64,000 nt of DNA from JACVRW01 sp963716215 (GCA_963716215.1 OY970298.1:2914001-2978000), one strand, 5' to 3'; shown: positions 1 through 7,713, counted from the stretch's first letter. Program-made: numbers and translations. The notes: a model not told the origin generated them from the sequence alone.

Positions 1-284
1 GTCTTCATCCCCTCCGTGCCCATCGTGATCCCGTCGGAGATCGCGACCGTGTTGAACTCCATCGGCGTGCCGCCGGCCGCGCGCACGCCGTCCTTGACCC
101 GCTCCGCCAGGCGGCGCAGGTGGAAGTTGCAGGGCATCGTCTCCGTCCAGGTGTTGGCGATGCCGACGATCGGGCGTTGCAGCGCCTCGTCGTCGAAGCC
201 GACGCCCTTCAGATACGCACGCGCCTGGGCTCGATCCGGGCCATCCAGGATGACCCGGCTGCGGCTGCGAAGGTCGCCGCTCAC
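1..284 (-). CDS. ilvD: Dihydroxy-acid dehydratase, N-terminal part (cut by window edge)
   Basis: This is the first 94 codons of an IlvD/Edd-family dehydratase, which converts 2,3-dihydroxy-isovalerate and its isoleucine-pathway counterpart to 2-keto acids in branched-chain amino acid synthesis. The visible protein carries YLKGVGFDDE, then PIVGIANTWTETMPCNFHL and EFNTVAISDGITMGTEGM. These are the conserved N-terminal blocks, and the Cys in MPCN is a cluster ligand in the family. The start is a GTG that overlaps the TGA of the upstream gene (GTGA), which suggests translational coupling. The rest lies beyond the left edge, so integrity cannot be judged. Confidence 0.93.
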   Translation of the reverse strand, partial: MSGDLRSRSRVILDGPDRAQARAYLKGVGFDDEALQRPIVGIANTWTETMPCNFHLRRLAERVKDGVRAAGGTPMEFNTVAISDGITMGTEGMK

Positions 285-892
285 TCGCTGCGGGAAGGGA
301 CCTCGCGCCGCCGGCCGCGGCGGCGCTCCCATTCGGCTAGCCGCCACAGGTCGCGCCGGATGCGCGCGGGGTCGAGCTGGCGGCCGACCAGGTGCATGTT
401 GGCGCGCCGGATCACGCGGTCCTCGTCGGAGGTGAGGGCCATCCACTTCGCGAGGACGTCGTCGGAAGCCGGCAGCCGGTGGCGACCGCCGCTGCCCGTC
501 ATGTCCGGGAACTCGACGCAGTACTCGCTCAGCAGCTGCCCGCTGCCGGGGACGTAGGCGACGATCGGCTTGTGCGGGTACACGAGGTACGCGTACGCGG
601 GGCCGCCGCCGGAGCGATCGGCGTCGCGGCGCGAGTGCTTGCCGGCGATGCGGATGAAGCCGAGGTCGCGGTACATCGCCCACTCCTCGGCGTTCACGCA
701 TGAGCGCAGCAGCTCCCGTGCGCGTTGTTCCGCGCGCCGCTCGCGACCGGGGTCGTAAAGCGGCAGGTCGAATTGGTCGCGAGTGCCGCGCTTGGCCTGA
801 CGACGGGTGCGCAGGCGAGCGGTCTCACGGACGAGCATCGGAGTTGCGAGCACCATGGCGATCAGCGCGAGGGCGAGCAGCGCCAGGAGCAT
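281..892 (-). CDS. Hypothetical membrane-anchored protein, 203 aa
   Basis: I do not recognise the family. Residues 1-20 (MLLALLALALIAMVLATPML) form a hydrophobic N-terminal segment that fits a membrane anchor or uncleaved signal. A long Arg-rich stretch and a soluble domain follow, with motifs such as YRDLGFIRIAGKH, YAYLVYPHKPIVAYVP and MALTSDEDRVIRRANMHL. The C terminus is very basic. The stop overlaps the ilvD start by four bases, and a small gene lies ten bases upstream, so the three genes probably form one transcript. Function is unknown; the coupling to ilvD is seen in the sequence, but no role follows from it. Confidence 0.72.
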   Translation of the reverse strand: MLLALLALALIAMVLATPMLVRETARLRTRRQAKRGTRDQFDLPLYDPGRERRAEQRARELLRSCVNAEEWAMYRDLGFIRIAGKHSRRDADRSGGGPAYAYLVYPHKPIVAYVPGSGQLLSEYCVEFPDMTGSGGRHRLPASDDVLAKWMALTSDEDRVIRRANMHLVGRQLDPARIRRDLWRLAEWERRRGRRREVPSRSE

Positions 893-901
893 CGCGCTGT
901 C

Positions 902-1135
902 TCAGCCTCCCGAGGCGCGCGGGAAGAAGATCACGCGGTCGGCGCCATCGGGGATGTCGCCGTAGGCCTTCACCATCTCCGCCTCGCGGCGCCCACTGCC
1001 GGCGTTGGTGGTGGGCACTGCGGCCCACATTCCCTCGTCCAGCTGCCGGCGGAACTCCTCGATCAGGCGCTCCTCCTCCTCGCGCACGGCCGGGTCGCCT
1101 TCGGCCAGCAGAACCTCGCCGTGACCGGGCTTCAT
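902..1135 (-). CDS. Small conserved-looking hypothetical protein, 77 aa
   Basis: The 77-residue acidic protein starts MKPGHGEVLLAEGDPAVREE and ends VKAYGDIPDGADRVIFFPRA plus SGG. The ATG at 1135 was chosen because the same frame runs on upstream without another plausible start except a CTG. The open frame further upstream (to 1456) is only a shadow of thiD. The regular Glu/Arg pattern at residues 18-33 predicts a helix, and residues 42-70 have the balanced composition of a real folded protein. It lies ten bases before the membrane-anchored gene and probably shares its transcript. No function is proposed. Confidence 0.6.
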   Translation of the reverse strand: MKPGHGEVLLAEGDPAVREEEERLIEEFRRQLDEGMWAAVPTTNAGSGRREAEMVKAYGDIPDGADRVIFFPRASGG

Positions 1136-1174
1136 GCGCAGGAACCGGATGTGACCTCGTGCAGCGACGGCCTC

Positions 1175-1180
1175 ATTATG
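1175..1180 (-). promoter_or_regulatory. Candidate extended -10 box for the ilvD-linked genes
   Basis: On the minus strand the bases read TGGCATAATG, an extended -10 (TGn followed by CATAAT, five of six matches to TATAAT), about 40 bases before the ATG of the 77-aa gene. I see no good -35 hexamer 16-18 bases upstream. This is a pattern match only. Confidence 0.3.
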
Positions 1181-1256
1181 CCACCGCCGAATGGTCCGGC
1201 CGCGCCGATCGTGTGAGTGGCCGAGCCGCGACCAGGGCGCGGAGGCGGCGGGTCGC

Positions 1257-2111
1257 CTAGTCCCCGGCCTGGTGCGCCCTCCGAACGAGGCCGAACACGT
1301 CGACCGGCCCGGCCCCGGCGCCGAGGCCGCGCAGGCCGTCACGCACGGCCTCCGACGCGACCTGCTTCGCCCGCCGGGCCGCCTCCAGCGGCTCCAGGCC
1401 GAGCGCCAGGTGGGCCGCCAGCGCCGACGAGTGCGTGCAGCCCGACCCGTGCGCACCGCCGCCGGGGTAGCGCTCGCCGGGGATCTCGACGAGCCGCTCG
1501 CCGTCGTAGAACACGTCGATGGCCTGCTCGCGGTGGCCGCCGGTCACGACGACGATCGACGGGCCGAGCGCGCGGATGGCGCGCGCGAGGTGGGCGGGGT
1601 CGGCGCGCGCTTCGGCGGCGGCTTCGGCGTCCGCTTCGGCCCCGGCGCCGGCCCCCGCCCCCGCGAGCGCGCGGGCCTCCGGCAGGTTCGGGGTGACCAC
1701 CGTGACGCGCGGGAGCAGCCGCGTGCGCAGGGCGTCCGCCGCCTCCTCGTCGAGCAGCCGCGCGCCACTCTCGGCGACCATCACGGGATCGAGCACCACC
1801 GGCACGTCGCCGACCAGGTCGAGCGCCTGGTCCACGGCCGCGATCGTCTCCCGGGTCCCGAGCATGCCGATCTTCACGGCGTCCACGCCGATGTCGTCGA
1901 CCACGGCGCGGACCTGCTCCAGGATCGCCTCGGGCGGGACCGGGTAGACGCCGGTCACCTCGACCGTGTTCTGCGCCGTCAGGGCCGTGATCGCGCTCAT
2001 CCCGTGAGCACCGCAGCGCGCGAATGCCTTTAGGTCGGCCTGGATGCCGGCGCCGCCACCCGAGTCGGAGCCGGCGATCGTCAACAGCCTTGGAGGGAGC
2101 GGGCGAGCCAC
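1257..2111 (-). CDS. thiD: Hydroxymethylpyrimidine/phosphomethylpyrimidine kinase
   Basis: ThiD phosphorylates HMP and HMP-phosphate to HMP-pyrophosphate in cytoplasmic thiamine synthesis. The 284-aa protein opens with LLTIAGSDSGGGAGIQADLK, the family's substrate-binding block, followed by TALTAQNTVEV, DAVKIGMLGT, PVVLDPVMVAESGARLL and TVVTPNLPEA. The C-terminal GGGAHGSGCTHSSALAAHLA is the anion-hole/ATP-binding signature with its catalytic Cys. The GTG at 2111 gives VARPLPPRLL just before the conserved block. An Ala/Glu-rich low-complexity insertion (AGAGAGAEADAEAAAEARAD) follows the PNLPEA motif where most homologues have a short loop. No TPP riboswitch is visible upstream. Confidence 0.93.
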   Translation of the reverse strand: MARPLPPRLLTIAGSDSGGGAGIQADLKAFARCGAHGMSAITALTAQNTVEVTGVYPVPPEAILEQVRAVVDDIGVDAVKIGMLGTRETIAAVDQALDLVGDVPVVLDPVMVAESGARLLDEEAADALRTRLLPRVTVVTPNLPEARALAGAGAGAGAEADAEAAAEARADPAHLARAIRALGPSIVVVTGGHREQAIDVFYDGERLVEIPGERYPGGGAHGSGCTHSSALAAHLALGLEPLEAARRAKQVASEAVRDGLRGLGAGAGPVDVFGLVRRAHQAGD

Positions 2112-2142
2112 GGCCCGCCAGGATAGGTGGCCCGGCCGGGGC

Positions 2143-2168
2143 GGCCCGGCCGCGGCGGTGGCCGGGCC
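2143..2168. terminator. GC-rich hairpin downstream of dprA
   Basis: GGCCCGGCC and GGCCGGGCC form a perfect 9-bp stem around an 8-base loop, between the dprA stop and the thiD start. There is no T-tract, so termination is uncertain. It could also shape the thiD leader. Confidence 0.35.
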
Positions 2169-2182
2169 CCGCCGCCCGCCGA

Positions 2183-2194
2183 TCGAATATTCGA
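2183..2194. promoter_or_regulatory. Perfect 12-bp palindrome TCGAATATTCGA in an A/T-rich island
   Basis: The palindrome lies 14 bases past the dprA stop and 72 bases before thiD, in a stretch far richer in A/T than its surroundings. On the minus strand TTGAGC is followed after 17 bases by TATTCG, a weak match to a sigma-70-type promoter for thiD that would overlap the palindrome. Operator function is inference. Confidence 0.35.
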
Positions 2195-2208
2195 CACCTA
2201 TTTGATGC

Positions 2209-3336
2209 TCAATGTTCGGTTGGGCCTCCCGAGGGTTCGAAGGCACGCTCCCAACCGCCCAGGTCGCGGCGCACCAGATGGCCCTCCGACTCGAGCCGTC
2301 CGAGCGCCGCCCGTGCCTCGGCAACGCTGGTGCCGGTCTCCGCGGCGATCGCGGACACCAGCTGATGCCGCTCGGCGGAGAGCAGAACCCGACGCAGGAG
2401 CGGATCGGCCGGCTCCGGCGCACACCGCATCCCCGTCCCGGGTACCGCCCGGGCACCGACGCCGAACAGCTCGTCGAGCACGTCGACGGCGCTCGTGATC
2501 GGCACAGCCCCGTCGCGCAGCAGCCCGTTGGTCCCCCGCGCGACGCTGGAGGTGACGTGTCCCGGCACGGCCGCGACGGTCCTGCCCAGGTCACGGGCGA
2601 AGTCGCTGGTGATCAGGCTGCCGCTTGGGTCCGCCGCCTCGACCACGACGGTCATCCGGGTCAGCCCAGCCATGATTCGGTTGCGCGCCGGGAAGCTCCA
2701 GCGAAACGGCCGAGTGCCAGGCGGCAGCTCGGACAGCACCACGCCGCGCTCGCGGATCTCGCGATGCAGGCCGCGGTGGCGCCGCGGGTAGGCGACATCG
2801 GGGCCACACGCCAGCACCGCCGCCGGCAATCCCCCGCCCGCCAGGCAGCCGCGATGGGCCGTCGCATCGACCCCAAGCGCGAGGCCGCTGACCACCGGCA
2901 CCCCCGCGGCTCCCAGGCCGCGCCCGAGCGCGTGAGCAACCTCCCTGCCGTAGGGGCTCGGGTTGCGGGTGCCGACGATCGCGACTGCCGGCTCGTTCAG
3001 GAGCAGGGCGAGCGCCTCGAGGCGGCCCGCCACGAACAGCACGGCGGGCGTGTCGGCCAGGTCCTCCAGCAGCGGCGGATAGGCCGCCGAGTGACGACAG
3101 ACGGCGATCACGCCCGCCCGCTCGAAGTCGAGCCGGTCGGCGCCCAGGTCGCGGGCGTCGAGCGCCTGCAGTACGGCTTCCGCTCGCGGCCCCGCGACCG
3201 CCGCGAGCAGCTCCGCCTCCGGGAGCCCGAGCAGGCCACGGACGCGCCTCGAGGGCCGGTCGAGCAGCCCGGCGATGCGGGCAGCGAGCATCGCCACCAG
3301 CATTGCCCGGCGCAGGCACGGGTCGCAGGCACTCAC
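2209..3336 (-). CDS. dprA: DNA-processing protein DprA
   Basis: DprA binds incoming single-stranded DNA and loads RecA during natural transformation. The 375-aa protein has an N-terminal helical (SAM-like) region, then the Rossmann-type core: VAIVGTRNPSPYGREVA (about residues 118-134), VVSGLALGVDATAHRGCL, AVLACGPDVAYPRRH, LSELPPGTRPFRWSFPARNR and GSLITSDFARD. A winged-helix domain follows at the C terminus (LVSAIAAETGTSVAEARAAL). The GTG at 3336 overlaps the comM stop (GTGA), so the two genes are coupled. The extreme N terminus carries a CDPC motif (VSACDPCLRR) that standard DprA lacks; a single CxxC pair cannot by itself form a full zinc site. Confidence 0.95.
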   Translation of the reverse strand: MSACDPCLRRAMLVAMLAARIAGLLDRPSRRVRGLLGLPEAELLAAVAGPRAEAVLQALDARDLGADRLDFERAGVIAVCRHSAAYPPLLEDLADTPAVLFVAGRLEALALLLNEPAVAIVGTRNPSPYGREVAHALGRGLGAAGVPVVSGLALGVDATAHRGCLAGGGLPAAVLACGPDVAYPRRHRGLHREIRERGVVLSELPPGTRPFRWSFPARNRIMAGLTRMTVVVEAADPSGSLITSDFARDLGRTVAAVPGHVTSSVARGTNGLLRDGAVPITSAVDVLDELFGVGARAVPGTGMRCAPEPADPLLRRVLLSAERHQLVSAIAAETGTSVAEARAALGRLESEGHLVRRDLGGWERAFEPSGGPTEH

Positions 3337-4853
3337 GCGGCCATCAGGTCGAGGCCGTCGAGCCGATAGGAGAGAGCCTCGTCGAGGTCCCCCTCCCCCA
3401 GCTCGTCGCGGCCGTCCAGGTCGGCGATCGTGCGGGCGACTCGCAGCACGCGGTCGTGCCCGCGGCCGCTGAGGTCGAGGCGGTCCCGAGCGGCGAGCAG
3501 ACGCGCGCTCAGCGCGGCGTCGAGCCGGACCTCGCGTCGGGTCAGGCGCCCGTCCATGTCGCCGTTGCAGAGCGTGTCGGTGCCCGCCAGCCTGGTCCGC
3601 TGGCGCTGCCGCGCCGTCATCACCCGCGCTCGTATCGACTCGGATCGCCGCCGCGGCGCGTGCCCGGGACCGACCAGCTCCAGCGGCGCGACCTGCTCCA
3701 CCTGGCAGACCAGGTCGATGCGGTCCAGCAGAGGCCCGCTCAGGCGGCGCAGATAGCGGCCAAGCTCCGTCGACGTGCACGAGCAGCGATCCGCCGACCG
3801 CGCACACGGGCAGCGGTTGCAGGCGGCCACCACCATCGCGTTGGCGGGGAACTCCAACGTGTGCTGGCCGCGCATGATCGTCACACGGCCGTCCTCCAGC
3901 GGCTGGCGCAGAGCATCCACGGCCGCCCGCCCGAACTCCGGCAGCTCGTCGAGGAACAGGACCCCGCGGTGCGCCAGCGTGATCTCGCCGGGCATCGGGC
4001 GACTGCCTCCGCCCACGAGCCCCTGGGCGGAGATCGTGTGGTGCGGAGCCCGGAACGGCCGCTCTGTCGCCAGCCGGCCGTTGCCGATCCCGGCCGCGGA
4101 GTGCACCTGGGTCACCTCCAACGCCTCCTCGAAGCTGGGCGGCGGGAGCACCCCGGGCAGCCGTCGGGCGAGCATCGTCTTACCGGCCCCCGGCGGGCCG
4201 ATCATCAGCAGGTTGTGCCCCCCCGCGGCCGCGATCTCGAGAGCTCGCTTCGCGTCGTCCTGCCCGCGGACGTCGGCCAGGTCGGGGCGCTCGTCCGCCA
4301 CGACGGCCGCGGGCTCACGCGGCCTGGCGGGCTCGGGCAGCCACCGCCCGTGCAGCAGGTCCGCGATCCGCGCGAGCGACGGGATGCCACGGACCTCGAT
4401 GCCGTCTACCAAGGCGGCCTCCGACGCGTTTGCGTCGGGCACCAGCAGGTTCTCGTACCCGGCGCGCTTCGCGCCCAGGGCCGTCGCCAGCGCCCCCCGG
4501 ACGGGGCGCAGCTCCCCCGTCAGCGACAGCTCCCCGCACAGCGCGCATCTGCCTAGCGGCTCCTGAGGCACCTGCCCGCTCGCGGCCAGCACCCCGACGG
4601 CGATGGCCAGATCGAAGCTGGGCCCCACCTTGCGCACGTGCGCAGGCGCGAGGTTGACCGTGATCCGCTTCTGCGGGAAGTCGAGTCCCGAGTTGAGCAG
4701 CGCCGCACGCACGCGCTCGCGCGATTCGCGCACCGCCCTGTCCGGGAGGCCGACGAGCGTGAACGCGAACAGGCCACGCCGCACGTCGACCTCGACGGTC
4801 ACCTCCTGGCTGGAGACCCCTTCGAGGGCGAACGTGGCCACGCAGGCGAGCAT
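3333..4853 (-). CDS. comM: ComM/YifB family Mg-chelatase-like AAA+ ATPase
   Basis: ComM is a hexameric helicase that promotes branch migration of incoming DNA during transformation. The 506-aa protein has the YifB N-terminal domain (VEVDVRRGLFAFTLVGLPD, RITVNLAPAHVRKVGPSFDL), a Walker A motif GPPGAGKTMLARRLPG near residue 217, a Walker B/sensor region GVLFLDELPEFGRAAVDAL, and a Cys-containing insert CNRCPCARSADRCSC typical of the family. The start at 4853 (MLACVATFALEG) matches the family N terminus; thirteen extra codons upstream are excluded. It is co-transcribed with dprA and divergent from yraN. Confidence 0.95.
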   Translation of the reverse strand: MLACVATFALEGVSSQEVTVEVDVRRGLFAFTLVGLPDRAVRESRERVRAALLNSGLDFPQKRITVNLAPAHVRKVGPSFDLAIAVGVLAASGQVPQEPLGRCALCGELSLTGELRPVRGALATALGAKRAGYENLLVPDANASEAALVDGIEVRGIPSLARIADLLHGRWLPEPARPREPAAVVADERPDLADVRGQDDAKRALEIAAAGGHNLLMIGPPGAGKTMLARRLPGVLPPPSFEEALEVTQVHSAAGIGNGRLATERPFRAPHHTISAQGLVGGGSRPMPGEITLAHRGVLFLDELPEFGRAAVDALRQPLEDGRVTIMRGQHTLEFPANAMVVAACNRCPCARSADRCSCTSTELGRYLRRLSGPLLDRIDLVCQVEQVAPLELVGPGHAPRRRSESIRARVMTARQRQRTRLAGTDTLCNGDMDGRLTRREVRLDAALSARLLAARDRLDLSGRGHDRVLRVARTIADLDGRDELGEGDLDEALSYRLDGLDLMAA

Positions 4854-4897
4854 GCAGCGGACGCTACGGCGGCGCCCGTGACCCGTGGGCACACAGA

Positions 4898-4915
4898 TGT
4901 AACGCTTTCGTTACA
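4898..4915. promoter_or_regulatory. Inverted repeat TGTAACG-CTTT-CGTTACA between comM and yraN
   Basis: Perfect 7-bp arms surround a 4-base centre in the 105-bp divergent gap. Immediately to its right the sequence TGTCGCACACGTGTCGCAC contains a direct repeat of GTCGCAC. The position fits an operator controlling either the competence genes or yraN, or a promoter-overlapping site. No known regulator motif is recognised. Confidence 0.45.
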
Positions 4916-4958
4916 GCTGTCGCACACGTGTCGCACGCCGCCCCGTAGCTTCGCCGGC

Positions 4959-5357
4959 ATGCCCCGTCCCGACCCCCGCCGAGCCGTTGGAGCCGACGGC
5001 GAGCGGCTCGCGCGCACGCATCTCGAGGCGCGCGGCCTGACGGTGCTGGACGCCAATTTCCGGACCCGCCACGGTGAGCTGGACATCGTCGCCGCCGACT
5101 CTCGCTGCTTGGTGTTCTGCGAGGTCAAGACGAGGATCGCGCGGGCCGGCGACGCCGGGGACGGCGGCGAGCTCGGCCCGTTCGCCTCGATCGGACCTCG
5201 CAAGCGTCAGCGCCTGCGTCTGCTCGCGCGCGAGTGGCTCGCGCGCCACGGACCCGACGCGCCGTGGCGTCCCGAGCTGCGTTTCGACGCCGTCGGGGTC
5301 GAGCTGGACGAGCAGGGACGGCTCGTGCGCATCGACCATTTGGAGGGCGCCTTTTGA
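4959..5357 (+). CDS. YraN/UPF0102 family endonuclease-like protein
   Basis: The 132-aa protein has the Holliday-junction-resolvase-like fold signature of UPF0102: GERLARTHLEARGLTVLDAN, FRTRHGELDIVAADSRCLVF (the E-L-D-I metal-binding motif) and CEVKTR (the E-x-K motif). All catalytic-type residues are present. The molecular role of the family is not firmly established, but it usually lies beside rnhB, comM and dprA, exactly as here. The ATG at 4959 gives the standard short N terminus; the open frame upstream is a shadow of comM. Confidence 0.9.
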   Translation: MPRPDPRRAVGADGERLARTHLEARGLTVLDANFRTRHGELDIVAADSRCLVFCEVKTRIARAGDAGDGGELGPFASIGPRKRQRLRLLAREWLARHGPDAPWRPELRFDAVGVELDEQGRLVRIDHLEGAF

Positions 5358-5365
5358 GAGCCTGA

Positions 5366-5383
5366 GCCGACATCCGCGTCGGC
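5366..5383. terminator. Small hairpin between convergent yraN and rnhB
   Basis: GCCGAC-ATCCGC-GTCGGC forms a 6-bp stem eight bases after the yraN stop and 28 bases from the rnhB stop. It could serve both strands, but there is no T-tract. Confidence 0.35.
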
Positions 5384-5410
5384 GCGCGATGCCCTCCCCG
5401 ACCGGGGCGG

Positions 5411-6157
5411 TCAGCCTTCGAGCGCCAGCTGGTTGTAGGCGATCGACTGGAACGAGAGCCGATGCAGCGGCGAGACGCCGTGCTGCGCGATAGCCGCTCT
5501 GTGCTCGGGGGTCGAGTAGCCCACGTTGGTCTCGAAGTCCCACTCGGGATGGCGCGCCGCGGCCTTGCGCATGTAGCGGTCGCGGCTCACCTTGGCGAGC
5601 ACGGACGCGGCCGCGATGGCGGCACTGCGGCAGTCGCCGTCGATGACGGCGCGCTGCTCGAAGCCGAACTCGGGGACGTTGAACCCATCGACGAGGCAAA
5701 CGCTCCCGTTGCGGGCCACGCCCAGGAGGGCGGTGCGGAGCGCCTCCAGGTTGGTGTTGTGCAGGCCGCGGCCGTCGATGCCGCGCACGCAGCGCGACAC
5801 GATCACGGAGCGCGCGGCCGCGCGCAGCACAAGCGGGTACAGCTCCTCGCGCGTCTCGGCGGTGTGCTGCTTCGAGTCGTTGAGGCGACTGAGGGCGCGA
5901 CGGTCCGAGAGCGTCAGCCGCTCGAGGTCGAACAGCACGGCCGCCGCGACCAGCGGCCCAGCGAGCGATCCGCGGCCCGCCTCGTCGGCCCCTGCCACGT
6001 AGCGGCAGCCGAGCTCGCGGTCGAAGGCGAACAGACGCCGACCACTGGTCTTGCGTCGACGCGCTCTAGCCACGCGGCGCGCTGCGCTCGTCGCCTGCGC
6101 GCGCGGGCGCGCCGGTGGTGGCGACTGCTCGTTGTCGGCGCTCGGCGAAGTCCCCAC
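5411..6157 (-). CDS. rnhB: Ribonuclease HII
   Basis: RNase HII cleaves RNA in RNA-DNA hybrids and removes misincorporated ribonucleotides. The 248-aa protein contains YVAGADEAGRGSLAGPLVAA (the D-E-x-G-R-G catalytic block), DSKQHTAETREELYPLV, LVDGFN, and DGDCRSAAIAAASVLAKVSR with later catalytic carboxylates, ending HRLSFQS. About 40 basic residues precede the core (ARPRAQATSAARRVARARRR and following), longer than usual; translation could begin internally, but no better start with a clear ribosome-binding site is seen. It lies in the usual lepB-rnhB-yraN neighbourhood. Confidence 0.94.
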   Translation of the reverse strand: MGTSPSADNEQSPPPARPRAQATSAARRVARARRRKTSGRRLFAFDRELGCRYVAGADEAGRGSLAGPLVAAAVLFDLERLTLSDRRALSRLNDSKQHTAETREELYPLVLRAAARSVIVSRCVRGIDGRGLHNTNLEALRTALLGVARNGSVCLVDGFNVPEFGFEQRAVIDGDCRSAAIAAASVLAKVSRDRYMRKAAARHPEWDFETNVGYSTPEHRAAIAQHGVSPLHRLSFQSIAYNQLALEG

Positions 6158-6196
6158 TTGGCGGCGATCATAGGTCGCCGGGCGGCGGAAGTGGAA

Positions 6197-6832
6197 CTAG
6201 AGCGTCCCGATCCGGTTGGGCGGCCAGTACGTCGCGAAGGCCTGGCCGATCACCCAGTCCTTCGGGATCGGGCCCCACTCGCGGCTGTCCGCGCTGGCGC
6301 CGCGGTTGTCGCCCATCATGAAGTAGTACCCCTTCGGGATCGTGATCTCATCGGGGAGGTTGCAGATCCCGCAGGAGTCGTCGAGGCGCGCGAACGACTC
6401 CTTCTGACGCTTTCCGTTCACGTATACGGCGCCGCCGAGCACCTTGATGTGGTCGCCGCCGACACCCACGACCCGCTTGATGAAGTTCGTGTCGGAGCGA
6501 TCCTCGGTGGGCGTCGGGCAGGAACTGGTCTCCGCATGCTGCACCCCGCACTGGTTGGACTCGGCACCCTCCGGGGGCTTGAAGACGAGCACGTCACCGC
6601 GGTCGTAGTCGGTGAAGTTCTTGCTGATGCGGTCCACGAGCACGCGCTGGCCGATCTGGAGCGTGGGGACCATCGACTCACTCGGGATGCGGAACGGCTT
6701 GACCAGGAACGCCTGGATGCCGAGCGCCAACCCGAGCGCCACGGCGACGATCGTGACCAGCTCGACAAGCGAGCCGCCGGCGCCCTTCTGCTTCGTGCGC
6801 GGCGTCCTACGCGGAAGAAGCCGCGGAGACAC
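6197..6832 (-). CDS. lepB: Signal peptidase I
   Basis: This membrane serine protease removes signal peptides from exported proteins. The 211-aa protein has a short basic cytoplasmic start, one transmembrane helix at about residues 22-44, and the catalytic block RIPSESMVPTL with Ser53 as nucleophile. NFIKRVVGVGGDHI supplies the general base Lys119, and GYYFMMGDNRGASADSREWG is the late conserved box. Two pairs of cysteines (C95/C105, C154/C157) lie in the extracytoplasmic part, the first pair in an insertion of about 25 residues before the lysine block. The GTG start directly follows the rplS stop. Confidence 0.95.
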   Translation of the reverse strand: MSPRLLPRRTPRTKQKGAGGSLVELVTIVAVALGLALGIQAFLVKPFRIPSESMVPTLQIGQRVLVDRISKNFTDYDRGDVLVFKPPEGAESNQCGVQHAETSSCPTPTEDRSDTNFIKRVVGVGGDHIKVLGGAVYVNGKRQKESFARLDDSCGICNLPDEITIPKGYYFMMGDNRGASADSREWGPIPKDWVIGQAFATYWPPNRIGTL

Positions 6833-7606
6833 CTAGTTGGAGGGCTTCTCGTTCGACTCGTCGGAGGGCTGCTCGTCCGCCGCATCGGCGGCGGGGGCCT
6901 CTTCGGCGGCAGGTTCGTCGGCGGGGGCCTCGTCCGCGGCGGCGGCAGCCTCGTCCTCAGCGGCAGCCTCGTCCGCGGCCGGGGCCTCGGCCTCAGCGGC
7001 AGCCTCCTCGCCGGCCGGGGCCTCCTCGGCCGGTGCTTCGCCCTCCGCAGCCGGAGCCTCGTCGCCAGCCGGAGCTTCCTCCGGGGCCGGTGCCTCCGCG
7101 GCGGCAGCGCTCTCGCCCGCCGGCTGCTCCTCGGCGGCGCCCTCCGCTTCCGCGGCGGCCTCCTCAGCGGCGGTCACCTCGGCCAGCTCCTCCTCGCCCG
7201 GGCGCGGCGCGTCGTCCGGCGGCATCGCGCCCTCGACGAACGCCCCATCCTCGGCCGCTCCGGTCCAGCGGCGCTCGCGCACACGCGCGCGCCGGCCGAC
7301 CCGCTCACGCAGGTAGTAGAGCTTGGCCCGGCGCACGTCTCCGCGGGCGGCCACCTCGATCTGCTCGATCTTCGGCGAATGCAGGGGGAACGTGCGCTCC
7401 ACGCCGACGCCGAACGACTGCTTGCGCACGGTGAACGTCTCGCGGGCACCGGTGCCCTGGCGCTTGATCACGACCCCTTCGAACACCTGGGTGCGCCGGC
7501 GCGTGCCCTCGACGACCTGGAAATGCACGCGCACACGGTCGCCCGCCTGGAACACGGGGACACGGCGCAGCTGCGCACGCTCGATGCTTTCAATGACGCC
7601 GGACAT
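6833..7606 (-). CDS. rplS: 50S ribosomal protein bL19 with long acidic C-terminal tail
   Basis: Residues 1-115 are a normal bL19: IERAQLRRVPVFQAGDRVRV, VFEGVVIKRQGTGARETFTV, SFGVGVERTFPLHSPKIEQI and RRAKLYYLRERVGRRARV. bL19 contacts 16S rRNA at the subunit interface and is normally about 115-120 aa. Here the frame continues for some 140 residues of Ala, Glu, Pro and Asp, built from loose repeats such as EAPAGDEAPAAEGEAP, to a total of 257 aa. The extension is in frame and ends at a stop that abuts lepB. The ATG at 7606 fixes the standard N terminus. Confidence 0.95.
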   Translation of the reverse strand: MSGVIESIERAQLRRVPVFQAGDRVRVHFQVVEGTRRRTQVFEGVVIKRQGTGARETFTVRKQSFGVGVERTFPLHSPKIEQIEVAARGDVRRAKLYYLRERVGRRARVRERRWTGAAEDGAFVEGAMPPDDAPRPGEEELAEVTAAEEAAAEAEGAAEEQPAGESAAAAEAPAPEEAPAGDEAPAAEGEAPAEEAPAGEEAAAEAEAPAADEAAAEDEAAAAADEAPADEPAAEEAPAADAADEQPSDESNEKPSN

Positions 7607-7713
7607 AGAAGAGGCGCGAGCTGCCGGGCGGCAGTCGCGCGACGCGGAATGGTAGCGAAGGGACGGGGGCAGCCCGGCGCGCTCCGGCCCCCGCGAGGCG
7701 TACGGAGCCGGGG

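Noticed and set aside
1136..1456. N-terminal extension of the 77-aa gene
   Set aside because: It lies in thiD on the same strand in another frame and is Arg/Trp/Pro-rich nonsense.
2112..2208. TPP riboswitch upstream of thiD
   Set aside because: The conserved CTGAGA-type and GACC-type core segments are absent.
6836..7316. Long open frames antisense to the bL19 tail, rich in Ser/Ala
   Set aside because: They mirror the repetitive Ala/Glu codons of the real gene and have no start signal or protein-like core.
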